Shown here piece after piece: positions 25,284 to 33,984 of a stretch of DNA of 64,000 nt. Below the pieces are notes generated by a model. The model did no database searches. It saw only the letters and a program-made list of their open reading frames with translations, and was not told the origin of the DNA. The DNA is taken from positions 1-64,000 of the forward strand of contig NZ_SRSF01000002.1 of assembly GCF_004803465.1 (NCBI RefSeq). The letters run 5' to 3'. How positions within the stretch are numbered: the first letter of the stretch is position 1; each line of letters starts with the position of its first letter. Source of the DNA: Neolewinella litorea. GTDB taxonomy: Bacteria; Bacteroidota; Bacteroidia; Chitinophagales; Saprospiraceae. A program made the position numbers and the translations under genes.

Positions 25284-25429
25284 AATTTACCCGTAATTTT
25301 AAACTTTTTGTTTGTTTTTCCAAATTACTGGGTTGCTTTATGGTTTGTCCGCCGAGATGCTCCGGGCGGTCAGCGCTGCCTGCCGGTTGAGAAAGGTATT
25401 GTATTGCGTTATCCCCATGGGCGCGTGAC

Positions 25430-26061
25430 ATGTTTTACTGGCGGGCCACAGGCCCGACGGCCCGGGTAGTCGGCGCTATGCGCCGGCCGAGGAAAAGAAG
25501 CAGTGAGAAACGTTGGCATTATGCGGCCGGGATGAAAGACCGCGCGACAGGTTTTACCGTCAGGCCACAGGCCCGACGGCCCGGGTAGTCGGCGCTGTGC
25601 GCCGGCCGAGGAAAAGAAGCAGTGAGAAACGTTGGCATTGGGCGGCCGGGATGAAAGACCGCGCGACAGGTTTTACCGCCAGGCCACAGGCCCGACGGCC
25701 CGGGTAGTCGGCACTGTGCGCCGGCCGGAAAAAGAAGCAGTGAGAAACGTTGGCATTATGCGGCCGGGATGAAAGACCGCGCGACAGGTTTTACCGCCAG
25801 GCCACAGGCCCGACGGCCCGCCGAACGGGTAGTCGGCGCTGTGCGCCGGCCGGGGAAAGCAGCAGTAAGAAATGTTGGCATTGGGCTGTTGGGATGAAAG
25901 GCCGCGCGATAGGTTTTACCGCCGGGCCACAGGCCCGACGGCCCGCCGGCGCTGTGCGCCGGCCGAGGAAAAGAAGCAGTGGGAAATGTTGGCGTTGGGC
26001 TGCTGGGGCGTAGGCCGCGCGGCAAATTTTAACGTCGGGCTGCAAGCCCGAAGGCCCGGGG
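25430..26061. repeat. REP array, right block (five units)
   Basis: Units begin with GTAG plus hairpin at 25466, 25585, 25704 and 25829 (spacings 119, 119, 125), and a fifth that lost its GTAG begins near 25948. The block starts with a GGGCCACAGGCCC hairpin near 25443 and ends with CGGGCT-GCA-AGCCCG near 26036. It lies upstream of the transposase. The ~150 bases between the gene and the array carry AT-rich DNA where its promoter must be. Confidence 0.88.
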
Positions 26062-26118
26062 AGGAGGTTCAAAATCACTTTACCGCTTACCTTACTCCCT
26101 TACTTACCCCCGAACCAC

Positions 26119-27762
26119 ATGAAGCGCTACCTCTTCCCCCTCGCACTCCTGCTCCTGACGGCCACCGCGGCCACGGTTGCGGCCATTTCCGCCGACCAGG
26201 TGAAAGCCGCCGCCGCCGTGCTCGGCATCGACTTCCTCGACGATGAGGAGATCGAACTGATGCTGCCCGACCTGGAGGAGAACCTCGCCGCCTTCGACAC
26301 GATCGGCAAGACGGAGATTCCGAACAGCCTCTCCCCCGCCCTGGTCTTTAGTCCCGTCCTGCGCCCGGGTCAGCTGCCTACGGATACCACCGTTACGGCA
26401 CCCGCGACCCCGCCCGAATTGTTAACGGGAGAAAACCCCCTGTTGAACCTGGAATGGGCCACGGTGGAAGAACTGGCCACCCTGATCTACACCCGCCAGA
26501 TCAGCAGCCGCGCCCTCACGGAATTCTTCCTGGATCGCCTAAAGAAGCACGACCCCGCCCTGCATTGCGTCATCACCCTCACCGAGGAACGCGCCCTGGC
26601 CAAGGCCGACGCGATGGACGCCGAACTCGCCGCCGGCAAATACCGCGGCTACCTGCACGGCATCCCATACGGCGCCAAGGACCTGCTCGCCGCCCGCGGC
26701 TACCGCACCACCTGGGGCGCCAAGCCCTACGAGGGACAAACGATCGACGAAGACGCCGCCGTGATCCAGCAACTCGACGCGGCCGGCGCCGTACTCTGTG
26801 CCAAACTCAGCATGGGCGCCCTGGCCTGGGGCGACGTGTGGTTCGGTGAAATGACCCGCAACCCCTGGAATGTGGGGAAAGGCAGCAGCGGTTCCTCGGC
26901 CGGATCGGCCAGCGCCGTGGCCGCCGGACTGGTACCTTTCGCCATCGGCACCGAGACCCTGGGCAGCATCGTGAGCCCCAGCACGGTCTGCGGCACCACC
27001 GGCCTGCGGCCCACCTTCGGGCGCGTCTCTCGCCACGGAGCCATGGCACTGAGCTGGTCGATGGACAAGATCGGCCCCATCACGCGCTCGGCTACCGACG
27101 CCGGACTGGTACTGGCCGCCATTGCACATTACGACCCGCGGGACGCCCACGCCATCCCGGCCGGCTTCCAGTTTACGCTGCCCGACAACGCACCTACGAC
27201 CAAGCGGATCGGCTACCTGAAGGGCAGCTTTGCCGGTGATTACGATTTTGCCGCCAATGACTCCATAGCCCTCAACGAGCTGCGCAAACTCGGTTACGAA
27301 CTGGTAGAGATAGAACTGCCGGACGCCCCCGACATTGGCTTCATCCTCAACGTGGAAGCGGCGGCCGCCTTTGAATCGCTGACCCGCAGCGGCGACGACG
27401 ACCTCCTCACGCGGCAAGTGCGCAACGCCTGGCCCAACAGCTTCCGGACCGCCCATTTCGTGCCCGCCGTGGCCTACGTACAGGCCAACCGCCTGCGGCG
27501 CGAACTGATGCAGGAGATGGACCGGCTCTTCACCGAGCACGAAATCGACGTCTACGTCAATCCGAGCTGGAACTCAAGCAGCCTCTTCATTACCAATATG
27601 ACGGGTCACCCCTCGCTGACGGTTCCCAACGGCATGCACGAGGGCACGCCCACGAGCATCACTTTTACCGGTCGGCTATTCCACGAGCAGGATCTGATCA
27701 ACGTGGGCCGGGCGTACCAGCGCGCTACGCGGTGGGATGAACTTCACCCTGAGGCTTTTTAA
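26119..27762 (+). CDS. Amidase-signature hydrolase with signal peptide
   Basis: 547 residues. An N-terminal hydrophobic signal (MKRYLFPLALLLLTATAATV) suggests export. The amidase signature is clear: catalytic Lys in HGIPYGAKDLLA near 176-187, GKGSSGSSAGSASAVAAG near 252-270 (cis-Ser), and GTETLGSIVSPSTVCGTTGL near 275-295 with the nucleophilic Ser. It cleaves amide bonds, but the substrate cannot be told. Its last 38 bases overlap the convergent rdgB gene. Confidence 0.9.
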   Translation: MKRYLFPLALLLLTATAATVAAISADQVKAAAAVLGIDFLDDEEIELMLPDLEENLAAFDTIGKTEIPNSLSPALVFSPVLRPGQLPTDTTVTAPATPPELLTGENPLLNLEWATVEELATLIYTRQISSRALTEFFLDRLKKHDPALHCVITLTEERALAKADAMDAELAAGKYRGYLHGIPYGAKDLLAARGYRTTWGAKPYEGQTIDEDAAVIQQLDAAGAVLCAKLSMGALAWGDVWFGEMTRNPWNVGKGSSGSSAGSASAVAAGLVPFAIGTETLGSIVSPSTVCGTTGLRPTFGRVSRHGAMALSWSMDKIGPITRSATDAGLVLAAIAHYDPRDAHAIPAGFQFTLPDNAPTTKRIGYLKGSFAGDYDFAANDSIALNELRKLGYELVEIELPDAPDIGFILNVEAAAAFESLTRSGDDDLLTRQVRNAWPNSFRTAHFVPAVAYVQANRLRRELMQEMDRLFTEHEIDVYVNPSWNSSSLFITNMTGHPSLTVPNGMHEGTPTSITFTGRLFHEQDLINVGRAYQRATRWDELHPEAF

Positions 27763-28333
27763 GGTAATCCTCCAGCTTGGCCATGGCACGGGCGCGGTGA
27801 CTGAAGCGCACCTTTTCGTCTTGCGTCATCTGGGCGAAAGTGCGTCCGTCCCCTTCCGCGGGAACGAAAATGGGGTCGTAGCCAAAACCGTCGTGGCCGA
27901 TGGGAGCCGTCGCGATCCGGCCTTCGCACTCCCCTTCAAACAGGTGCTCCGCATCCCCTTCTATCAGGCAGATGACGGTGCGGAAGCGGGCTAGTCGATC
28001 CTTGCGGTCGGCCAGTTCGGACAGTAATTTCTGGTTGTTGTCGTCGGCGCTGCGTTGGGGGCCGGCGTAGTGGGCAGTATCGACGCCGGGCGCGTGGTCC
28101 AGCGCGTAGACTTCCAGTCCGGTGTCTTCGCTGAAGCAGTCGTGGCCGTAGCGGCTTTTCACGTGCCGTGCCTTCAGGCGGGCGTTACCTTCCAGCGTAT
28201 CCGCCGTTTCGGAGATCTCTTCGGTACAGCCGATCTCCTGCAGGCTGAGAAAGGCGTAGCGGTCGCCCAGCTGGCGTTTGACCTCGGCGATCTTGTGGGG
28301 ATTGTTGGTCGCGAAAACGAGTTGTTGCTTCAT
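27725..28333 (-). CDS. rdgB: XTP/dITP diphosphatase (RdgB/HAM1 family)
   Basis: 202 residues from ATG 28333. The start is chosen because MKQQLVFATNNPHKIAEVKR is the universal beginning of the family; 29 upstream in-frame codons are not conserved and reach into the SRP RNA terminator. Motifs TLEGNARLKARH, FSEDTGLEVYALDHAPGVDT and GHDGFGYDPIFVP are intact. It hydrolyses non-canonical purine triphosphates to keep them out of DNA and RNA. It sits just downstream of the SRP RNA gene and shares its direction. Confidence 0.95.
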   Translation of the reverse strand: MKQQLVFATNNPHKIAEVKRQLGDRYAFLSLQEIGCTEEISETADTLEGNARLKARHVKSRYGHDCFSEDTGLEVYALDHAPGVDTAHYAGPQRSADDNNQKLLSELADRKDRLARFRTVICLIEGDAEHLFEGECEGRIATAPIGHDGFGYDPIFVPAEGDGRTFAQMTQDEKVRFSHRARAMAKLEDYLKKPQGEVHPTA

Positions 28334-28397
28334 ACGGCAACATAAACGTTGCGGCGGCGCGCAGGTGCTGCGAATTTGCCGAAAGGGCAAAAAAAAT

Positions 28398-28488
28398 GGG
28401 CAAGCACACCAGTCGCTCAACCTCCTACCCTTGCTGCATTTCTGCCCTGGGGGGATTCAGAAGGAGCTGACCGTGTGCCGCCCAAGCC
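28398..28488 (-). ncRNA. ffs: Small signal recognition particle RNA (4.5S-like)
   Basis: About 91 bases. The 5' GGGC-GGCACAC strand pairs with 3' GTGTGC-TT-GCCC, and inner GTC-AG-CTCCT pairs with AGGAG-GTTGAGC-GAC. The apical hairpin is CAGGGCAGAAATGCAGCAAGG: GCA-GAAA-TGC with the conserved asymmetric AGCAAGG side, the Ffh-binding element. The 3' end is followed by a run of eight Ts (28389-28396), a natural terminator. A perfect -7 box lies 2 bases upstream of the proposed 5' end, so the true start may be a few bases inside. Confidence 0.85.
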
Positions 28489-28489
28489 A

Positions 28490-28520
28490 CAAAGGTACAT
28501 TCGGATGGTAAGAATTACAA
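28490..28520 (-). promoter_or_regulatory. Promoter of the SRP RNA gene
   Basis: On the minus strand, TTG (28518-28520), a 20-base spacer and a perfect TAnnTTTG box TACCTTTG (28490-28497). Confidence 0.7.
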
Positions 28521-28554
28521 TTTCCGAAGTACATTTTATCTAGTGGATTATACC

Positions 28555-29283
28555 CTAGCTGATCAGGTTGCCGTCGTCGTCCCACTCGGCGGTGATGGTA
28601 CGGCGGGACTGGTCCACGTACTTCGGCAACAGTTCCTCATCGTAGGCTAGGCCGTGCTTGTCCAGGACCTCCTGCGGCACCCCGTCCCAGACGTTCGGCT
28701 GGTTGCCGACGTAGCCGAGATAGTCGATCCCCGGCTTGCTGGTAAAGAAGCCGGTGATGACCATGAAGCGCATATGGTCGAAGAAGCGGACGCCGGGCGC
28801 CATGGGGTGCAGGGGCTCGTCTTCGATCACTTCGGGATAGGCGATATCGTCGACAAGGGCGATCTGCTCTTCGGGACTGGCTTCGATGAAGGCCTTGCCG
28901 TCGTAGCGTTTGCTGCTCTCGGCGTTCAGCCAGGCCAGGCCGCCGCGCAGCCGCGTCTGGTGGACGGTGGGCTGGTCCTTGGCCATGAACTCGATGAAGT
29001 CCACCACCCCGGTATCGGTGGCTTTCGGGTGATCCTCACCGGCGGGAACGATAATATCCGCGAGCACCCCGATCGTCTCCAGTTCAAAGTCGCTGAAGAA
29101 TCGCTGATCGCGGAGGAGCTCTTCCCGCTCGGCTTCCCAGGCGGTGCGCAGGCCGTATCCCGTGTTTTCGGGTTCTACGGCGGAGGCGGGTACCGGGTCG
29201 TCGTTGCGGCAGCCGGTCTGGGTGAAGATCGCGGTGCCAACGGCGCCGCCCAGCAGTGTTTTTAGTGTTTTGCGGCGATCCAT
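28555..29283 (-). CDS. Gluconate 2-dehydrogenase subunit 3-family lipoprotein
   Basis: 242 residues. The N-terminus MDRRKTLKTLLGGAVGTAIF followed by TQTGC is a twin-arginine signal with a lipobox. The body (LETIGVLADIIVPAGEDHPK, FFDHMRFMVITGFFTSKPGI) matches the subunit 3 family. It ends one operon with a GMC oxidoreductase whose stop overlaps its start by one base. It is longer than the paralogue at 11865 and has an extra C-terminal ~45 residues. It would tether or escort the GMC subunit in the periplasm. Confidence 0.88.
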   Translation of the reverse strand: MDRRKTLKTLLGGAVGTAIFTQTGCRNDDPVPASAVEPENTGYGLRTAWEAEREELLRDQRFFSDFELETIGVLADIIVPAGEDHPKATDTGVVDFIEFMAKDQPTVHQTRLRGGLAWLNAESSKRYDGKAFIEASPEEQIALVDDIAYPEVIEDEPLHPMAPGVRFFDHMRFMVITGFFTSKPGIDYLGYVGNQPNVWDGVPQEVLDKHGLAYDEELLPKYVDQSRRTITAEWDDDGNLIS

Positions 29284-31001
29284 CAGATATTCATTTTTTT
29301 GAGTTCGGACACGATGTGCTCACTGTTGCGCATGGCCAGTGCCAGGATGGTCCAGGTAGGGTTCTTGTCGGCCTGCGAGGCGAAGGTGCCGGCGTCATTG
29401 ACAAATACGTTGGGCACGTCGTGCAGACGGCCGTACTTGTTGGTCACACTGTCGCGCGGGTCGTCGCCCATCCGCGTCGTACCTACTTCGTGGATGATGG
29501 CGCCCGGTGCGAGCAGGCCGTAATCTTCCTCATAGGTGCGCTCCGGGGTCAGGACCGTGCCGCCCATATCGGTCATGATGGACCGGAAGGTTTCCTGCAT
29601 GTGCTTGGCCTGCAGACGCTCGTGATCGGTCCATTTGTAGTGGAAACGCAGGGTTGGAATGCCCCACTCGTCGACGCCGGTGGGGTCGATCTCGCAGTAG
29701 TTGTCGTAGAGGGCCACGGATTCCCCGCGTCCGGCCATGTAGAAGTAGGCGCCGTAGACTTCCTTCATCTCCTTGAGCAGTGGATTGCCGTAGCCACCAA
29801 CCTTGTAGTTGAGGAGTTTCTGGATCTCCTTGTGGCCGCCGCCGAAACCGTACATCGGCATACCCATGGACCCGCCCATTTCGATGTGGTAGCCCCGCGG
29901 GAAGTCGAGTTTCTTGTTGTCGCCCCACCATGGAGAGTAGACGTGCATGCCACCCATTCCGTCTTCGTTGTAGCGCGTCCGGTTCATCAGGCTGGGGATA
30001 AAGCCCGAGATGCCGGCACCGGTGCTGTCGTGGAGGTAGCGCCCCACGGTACCGCTGCTGTTGCCGAGCCCGTTCGTTTGTCCCTTCATCCGGGAATTGA
30101 GTAGCAGGCGAGCGGTTTCACAGGCCGAGGCGGCCAGGACGATCACCTTACCCTTTACCTCGTACTCACGACGGTCGTCCTTGCTGACGTAGCTGACCGC
30201 GGTGGCCTTGCCGGTATCGTCGGTCATGACCTCACGGGCCATGCAGTTCACGAGCAGGTCGATCTGCCCGCCGTGTTTCATGGCCGGAAAGATCAGGCAG
30301 CTGCCGGCGCTGAAGTCGGCGTACACCGCACAGGATCGACTGCACTGGGCGCAGTAGAAGCATACGCCGCGGTCCTCATTGAGCTTCTTGGTGAGCATCG
30401 ACATCCGCGAGGGGTACACCGGTACGCCGTTGGCCCGAGCGGCCTTGGTGTAGAGGAGTTCCGAAAGGCGCGGTTTGGGCGGCGGCAGAAAGTAGCCGTC
30501 GGGGTCGTTGTGGAGGCCTTCGTTGGTACCGGTGACACCGATGAGTTTATCGACCCGGTCGTAGTAGGGTTTGATCTCCTCGTAGGTGATGGGCCAGTTG
30601 GCGCCGAGGCCGTCGAGATCCTTGCGGTGAAAGTCATCGGGGCCGAAGCGCAGGCTGATGCGCCCCCAGTGGTTGGTACGCCCGCCGAGCATGCGGGAGC
30701 GGAACCATTCGAAGCGGGTATCCCCGACCGTAGCGTAGGGTTCGTTGGGCAGTTCCCAGCCGCCGAAGGCGGCGTTGTAATCGCCGAAGGGCCGGGTCGT
30801 GGAAGCGCCGCGTCGCGGGCTTTCCCAGGGCCACCGCAGCTGGGTCTTCATGTCTTTGTCGGCCGGATCAAAGTAGGGTCCGGCCTCGATAATGGCCACC
30901 TTCAGGCCATTTTCGGAAAGGATTTTGGCGGACATACCCCCACCGGCGCCGGAACCGACGATGACGACGTCGTATTCCTTATCGTTCTTCTTGATTTGCA
31001 C
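29283..31001 (-). CDS. GMC-family FAD-dependent oxidoreductase
   Basis: 572 residues. FAD-binding VVIVGSGAGGGMSAKILSEN at 12-31; GMC active site with His in HEVGTTRMGDDPRDSVTN and the C-terminal NPTWTILALAMRN; and a cysteine cluster CFYCAQCSRSC near 213-223 as in GMC proteins that partner subunit-3 lipoproteins. Overlaps the next gene by one base. Upstream it is separated from the SusC/SusD operon by a strong terminator, so it probably has its own promoter. Likely an oxidoreductase acting on sugars or glycosides. Confidence 0.9.
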   Translation of the reverse strand: MQIKKNDKEYDVVIVGSGAGGGMSAKILSENGLKVAIIEAGPYFDPADKDMKTQLRWPWESPRRGASTTRPFGDYNAAFGGWELPNEPYATVGDTRFEWFRSRMLGGRTNHWGRISLRFGPDDFHRKDLDGLGANWPITYEEIKPYYDRVDKLIGVTGTNEGLHNDPDGYFLPPPKPRLSELLYTKAARANGVPVYPSRMSMLTKKLNEDRGVCFYCAQCSRSCAVYADFSAGSCLIFPAMKHGGQIDLLVNCMAREVMTDDTGKATAVSYVSKDDRREYEVKGKVIVLAASACETARLLLNSRMKGQTNGLGNSSGTVGRYLHDSTGAGISGFIPSLMNRTRYNEDGMGGMHVYSPWWGDNKKLDFPRGYHIEMGGSMGMPMYGFGGGHKEIQKLLNYKVGGYGNPLLKEMKEVYGAYFYMAGRGESVALYDNYCEIDPTGVDEWGIPTLRFHYKWTDHERLQAKHMQETFRSIMTDMGGTVLTPERTYEEDYGLLAPGAIIHEVGTTRMGDDPRDSVTNKYGRLHDVPNVFVNDAGTFASQADKNPTWTILALAMRNSEHIVSELKKMNI

Positions 31002-31120
31002 GGATCGTGGTTAGATGAAAAGGTAAGATAGGAATCGGTTGCAGATATCCATGACGTTGCGGCCATTCCCGGCAAAAACCTTCGTCGGCCGGCCGTTACC
31101 GAAAGCGATAAAAGCAAAAT

Positions 31121-31147
31121 GGGGCACCTTCCGACGGAAGGTGCCCC
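31121..31147 (-). terminator. Terminator of the SusC/SusD operon
   Basis: GGGGCACCTTCC (31121-31132), GAC loop, GGAAGGTGCCCC (31136-31147): perfect 12-bp stem. On the minus strand it is followed by ATTTTGCTTTTATC. It lies 29 bases beyond the stop of the operon lipoprotein. Confidence 0.85.
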
Positions 31148-31175
31148 ATGGCGTAAGCTATACCGGGAGTGCCGG

Positions 31176-32162
31176 TTAGTTCTTGGTAAATACGAGGCTG
31201 AAGTCACGACCCGCAACGCCACAACCTCCATCGGTGGCACCGAAGTCGGTGTACTCGATGGTGAAGCTGGAGTCATCGGTCAGGGAGAAGGGAGCCGTAC
31301 CTTTCTGGGTGGCGGCGATCGATCCTGATCCGCAACCGGCACCGGAGTCGATGGCGGTAGAGCGGACTTCATTACAGGCGAAGTCGAGCGTTACGGTTCC
31401 TCCATTGAAGTTGTAACCGGGGGCCACGTAGACGCCAACGTCAAACGTCCGGCGGGTAGTAGATCCGGCCACCGTGCTCAAGGTGACGGTGCGCGAGAAG
31501 GGCTCGTTACCGAGGGCCTGCACGGGTGCGCCGAATAGCGCGAACTCATCGTATACGTAACCGTAGGTGATGGTGTACTCACCGGAGAACCGGTCGTCGG
31601 GCAGCGGGCAGGTAGCATTGATGTTGAAGTCAAAGATGCCACCGAAGGCGCTGGTGACGGCCGAAGTCGAGTTGGCCGAGCCGAACACGCGGCCGTCCTC
31701 CTTGACCACCTCCGTTTTCACCTGGAAGCGATCACCGGAAAGTACCGAATCGATGGGCACGCCCACGAAGGCGGCGACTTCCGAGAAGGGGATGGAAACG
31801 TCTACGCCGAGGTTACCGTTGGGTCCGGCGCGGAAATCGGAGGGCTCGTACGTCTTGAACAACTTCGATTCCGTGGAGTAATCCTGACGGCCACCCGCGG
31901 TGCTGTTGTCGTCAAAAGCCACGTAGATGTTGTATTGGGCAACGTCCTCGCCGCCGGCGTTGTCGACGAAGTCGACTTCCATTTCGTAGGCGGAGGTGGC
32001 GAGATTAGCCAGGTCAAATTCACCGGCCCGCAACTCTACAAGGCGGGGGAAGGCACCGAACAGAAGGGTGTCCTGGGTCACAATTGGAGTCTTTTCCGGG
32101 TCGGCACAACCGGCTACCACGAGCGCGATCAGGGCCAGGAAAAGCAATGATTTATGGAACAT
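31176..32162 (-). CDS. Lipoprotein of a SusC/SusD operon (function unknown)
   Basis: 328 residues. The N-terminal signal MFHKSLLFLALIALVVAGC is a lipobox signal (C19). The rest is beta-rich with no catalytic motif (repeated strands such as FSGEYTITYGYVYDEFALFG). It follows SusD on the same strand, the position where SusE/F-type glycan-binding surface lipoproteins are found, but I do not recognise a SusE/F domain. It is likely on the cell surface and helps capture the substrate of the pair. A hairpin in the 71-base gap from SusD may set its expression separately. Confidence 0.75.
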   Translation of the reverse strand: MFHKSLLFLALIALVVAGCADPEKTPIVTQDTLLFGAFPRLVELRAGEFDLANLATSAYEMEVDFVDNAGGEDVAQYNIYVAFDDNSTAGGRQDYSTESKLFKTYEPSDFRAGPNGNLGVDVSIPFSEVAAFVGVPIDSVLSGDRFQVKTEVVKEDGRVFGSANSTSAVTSAFGGIFDFNINATCPLPDDRFSGEYTITYGYVYDEFALFGAPVQALGNEPFSRTVTLSTVAGSTTRRTFDVGVYVAPGYNFNGGTVTLDFACNEVRSTAIDSGAGCGSGSIAATQKGTAPFSLTDDSSFTIEYTDFGATDGGCGVAGRDFSLVFTKN

Positions 32163-32175
32163 ATTTTATGTTTTA

Positions 32176-32205
32176 GCCTTCCCGGCCCGGCAGAGCCGGG
32201 AAGGC
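32176..32205 (-). promoter_or_regulatory. Intergenic hairpin between SusD and the lipoprotein
   Basis: GCCTTCCCGGC (32176-32186) and GCCGGGAAGGC (32195-32205) form an 11-bp stem with an 8-base loop. It sits 13 bases before the lipoprotein start and 28 after the SusD stop. No T-run follows on the minus strand, so it more likely protects or partly terminates the mRNA than ends it. Confidence 0.55.
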
Positions 32206-32233
32206 AGCAGATTAAGTTAGGTTAGCGCTACTA

Positions 32234-33949
32234 CTAGTAGTTACAGCTGGCATCGTTGGTATCCCAGAAAACGGGTTCGGTGAAGGATGCCTTCTGGGTA
32301 GCGTTCAGGTTGCGGTTGATGTGTACCGAGGGGTACAGGGCCGAACGGATGAAGCTGCCCGGGTTAGGATCGATTCCCGGCTGAACGTCCATGGGCAGAC
32401 AGGTCCGGCGGTACAGGTTGTACGCTTCCAGTCCGTTGCCGTACAGGGCGATGAGATACTCACGGGCCACGATGGCGAGTTTGCCGGTATCGTCGGCATC
32501 CTCGTATTCCTCCATGACGTACTCGATGTACTCTTCGACGCTTTCGTCACCGGCGTAGGTGTCGGCAATCGTTACGGTCACCGGAGTGGTGGCGATAACG
32601 GTACCTCCGTCAACCAGGCTTTCGAAAGAAGTCACGCGGTCGAACGACAGCTGGATAGCTTCCTTCAGCAACTCCCCGGCGTCGCCGTCGTAGTTGCCCG
32701 TCAGCGCGGCCTCGGCCAGGATGAAGTGGGTGAACGATGCCTGCCAGATCGGCTCGATGCCGGCACCCAGGGCGCCGTCGGTACCACCGTTCTGTACGGT
32801 CTCGTTGGTCTGACCGTCGTCGTAGCGTCCGCCTGCAGGGTAGAGTCCGAAGACCGTACGGTACTGTCCGTCTGGCGGAATACCGGAACCATTCAGGTGA
32901 TCGCGTCCGAAGTAACCCAGGCTGTAGCTGCCGAGGCAGTAGGGCATATCCTCACTTACGGCTTCGTACCAGGGTGGGATAACGTCGGGGTTCGGAACGG
33001 CGGTGAAGATGCAGTCGAAAGCGTTGGGGTCGTCTTCTACGGCGTCGGGGAAGATGTTCTTGTCCTGACGGAAGAAGTAGTAACGCGTGCGGGGATCAAT
33101 GAAGCCCTTCGATTCGGCCATCAACCACATGTACCAATTGGATTGGTACACCCCGTCGTCGTCCTCGTAACTGTTGTTGTAGAAGGGGTGACGGTTGTTG
33201 GGGTTGTTACGGTTGCTGCCGTAGTGCCATTCGAAGTTCTCGTTGTTCTCGTCGATGATGTCACCGGCGTCAACGATACTTTGTACGGCGCTTCCTCCGC
33301 CTACGAGGCGGGTGGTAACGGCGTTGCGCAACTTCAGCGTCCGGGCCAGGGTAGCCCAGTCTTCAGCACTGCCTCCGTAGAAGTTGTCGAAAGCAAGCTC
33401 GAAATCATCAGCACCTTCCAGCTGAGCGATAGCTTCGTCCAGCAGCGCGTTGGCACTGGCGTACACTTCCGCTCCGGGGGTCCGGGTCGGGTTGGTGATC
33501 TGGTTTTCGCTGTTGCCCTGTCCGGCTTCGTCGAAGGGAACGTCGCCGAAGAGGTCGGCAAACTGCATGTAGCCGTAGGCTTTCATGATTTTGACCGAAG
33601 CGGCGGCGGCGTCCTGCCCCAGGGGCTCAGCCAGTGCGATGAAGGCGTCGGCGTCCGGAAGGAAGCCAGCGTAGAAGGCTTCCCACATTCCGTCGAACTC
33701 CGTCGGCTGATGGGTGGCGGTATAGGTAAAACCTCCGGTTTCAGCGTCCATGCGGGCCAGTCCGGCAGCAAAGAAGTACGGGTCGTTCTGGACGTCGTTG
33801 AAGGTCAGTTGAATGCTGTTGTACAGCGAGGAGGCATCGGCCTGGTCGGGCGAAACTCCGTTGGGGTTGACCAGTAGTTCGTCCAGGTCGGTGCAGGCTG
33901 CAACCGACAGTACCGAGACTACCAGTAAACATTTTTTAAACAAGTTCAT
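32234..33949 (-). CDS. SusD/RagB-family nutrient-binding outer-membrane lipoprotein
   Basis: 571 residues. Lipobox signal MNLFKKCLLVVSVLSVAAC (C19) followed by the SusD helical TPR-like region (LLVNPNG, YNSIQLTFNDVQ, AYGYMQFADLFGDVPFDEA) and a C-terminal loop-rich lid. It sits on the cell surface as the lid over the SusC barrel. Its partner is the adjacent SusC (35 bases upstream). Sequence places it in the SusD-like group but does not tell the substrate; no glycoside hydrolase or peptidase is in the operon. Confidence 0.93.
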   Translation of the reverse strand: MNLFKKCLLVVSVLSVAACTDLDELLVNPNGVSPDQADASSLYNSIQLTFNDVQNDPYFFAAGLARMDAETGGFTYTATHQPTEFDGMWEAFYAGFLPDADAFIALAEPLGQDAAAASVKIMKAYGYMQFADLFGDVPFDEAGQGNSENQITNPTRTPGAEVYASANALLDEAIAQLEGADDFELAFDNFYGGSAEDWATLARTLKLRNAVTTRLVGGGSAVQSIVDAGDIIDENNENFEWHYGSNRNNPNNRHPFYNNSYEDDDGVYQSNWYMWLMAESKGFIDPRTRYYFFRQDKNIFPDAVEDDPNAFDCIFTAVPNPDVIPPWYEAVSEDMPYCLGSYSLGYFGRDHLNGSGIPPDGQYRTVFGLYPAGGRYDDGQTNETVQNGGTDGALGAGIEPIWQASFTHFILAEAALTGNYDGDAGELLKEAIQLSFDRVTSFESLVDGGTVIATTPVTVTIADTYAGDESVEEYIEYVMEEYEDADDTGKLAIVAREYLIALYGNGLEAYNLYRRTCLPMDVQPGIDPNPGSFIRSALYPSVHINRNLNATQKASFTEPVFWDTNDASCNY

Positions 33950-33984
33950 ATTCAGTTGCTTGTTTTCGTTTTCGTTTGGTTTGA

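Noticed and set aside
24089-26061. Repeats around 24-26 kb as a possible CRISPR array
   Set aside because: Units are 119-128 bases of near-identical sequence, not short repeats with unique spacers, and a RAYT gene sits between them.
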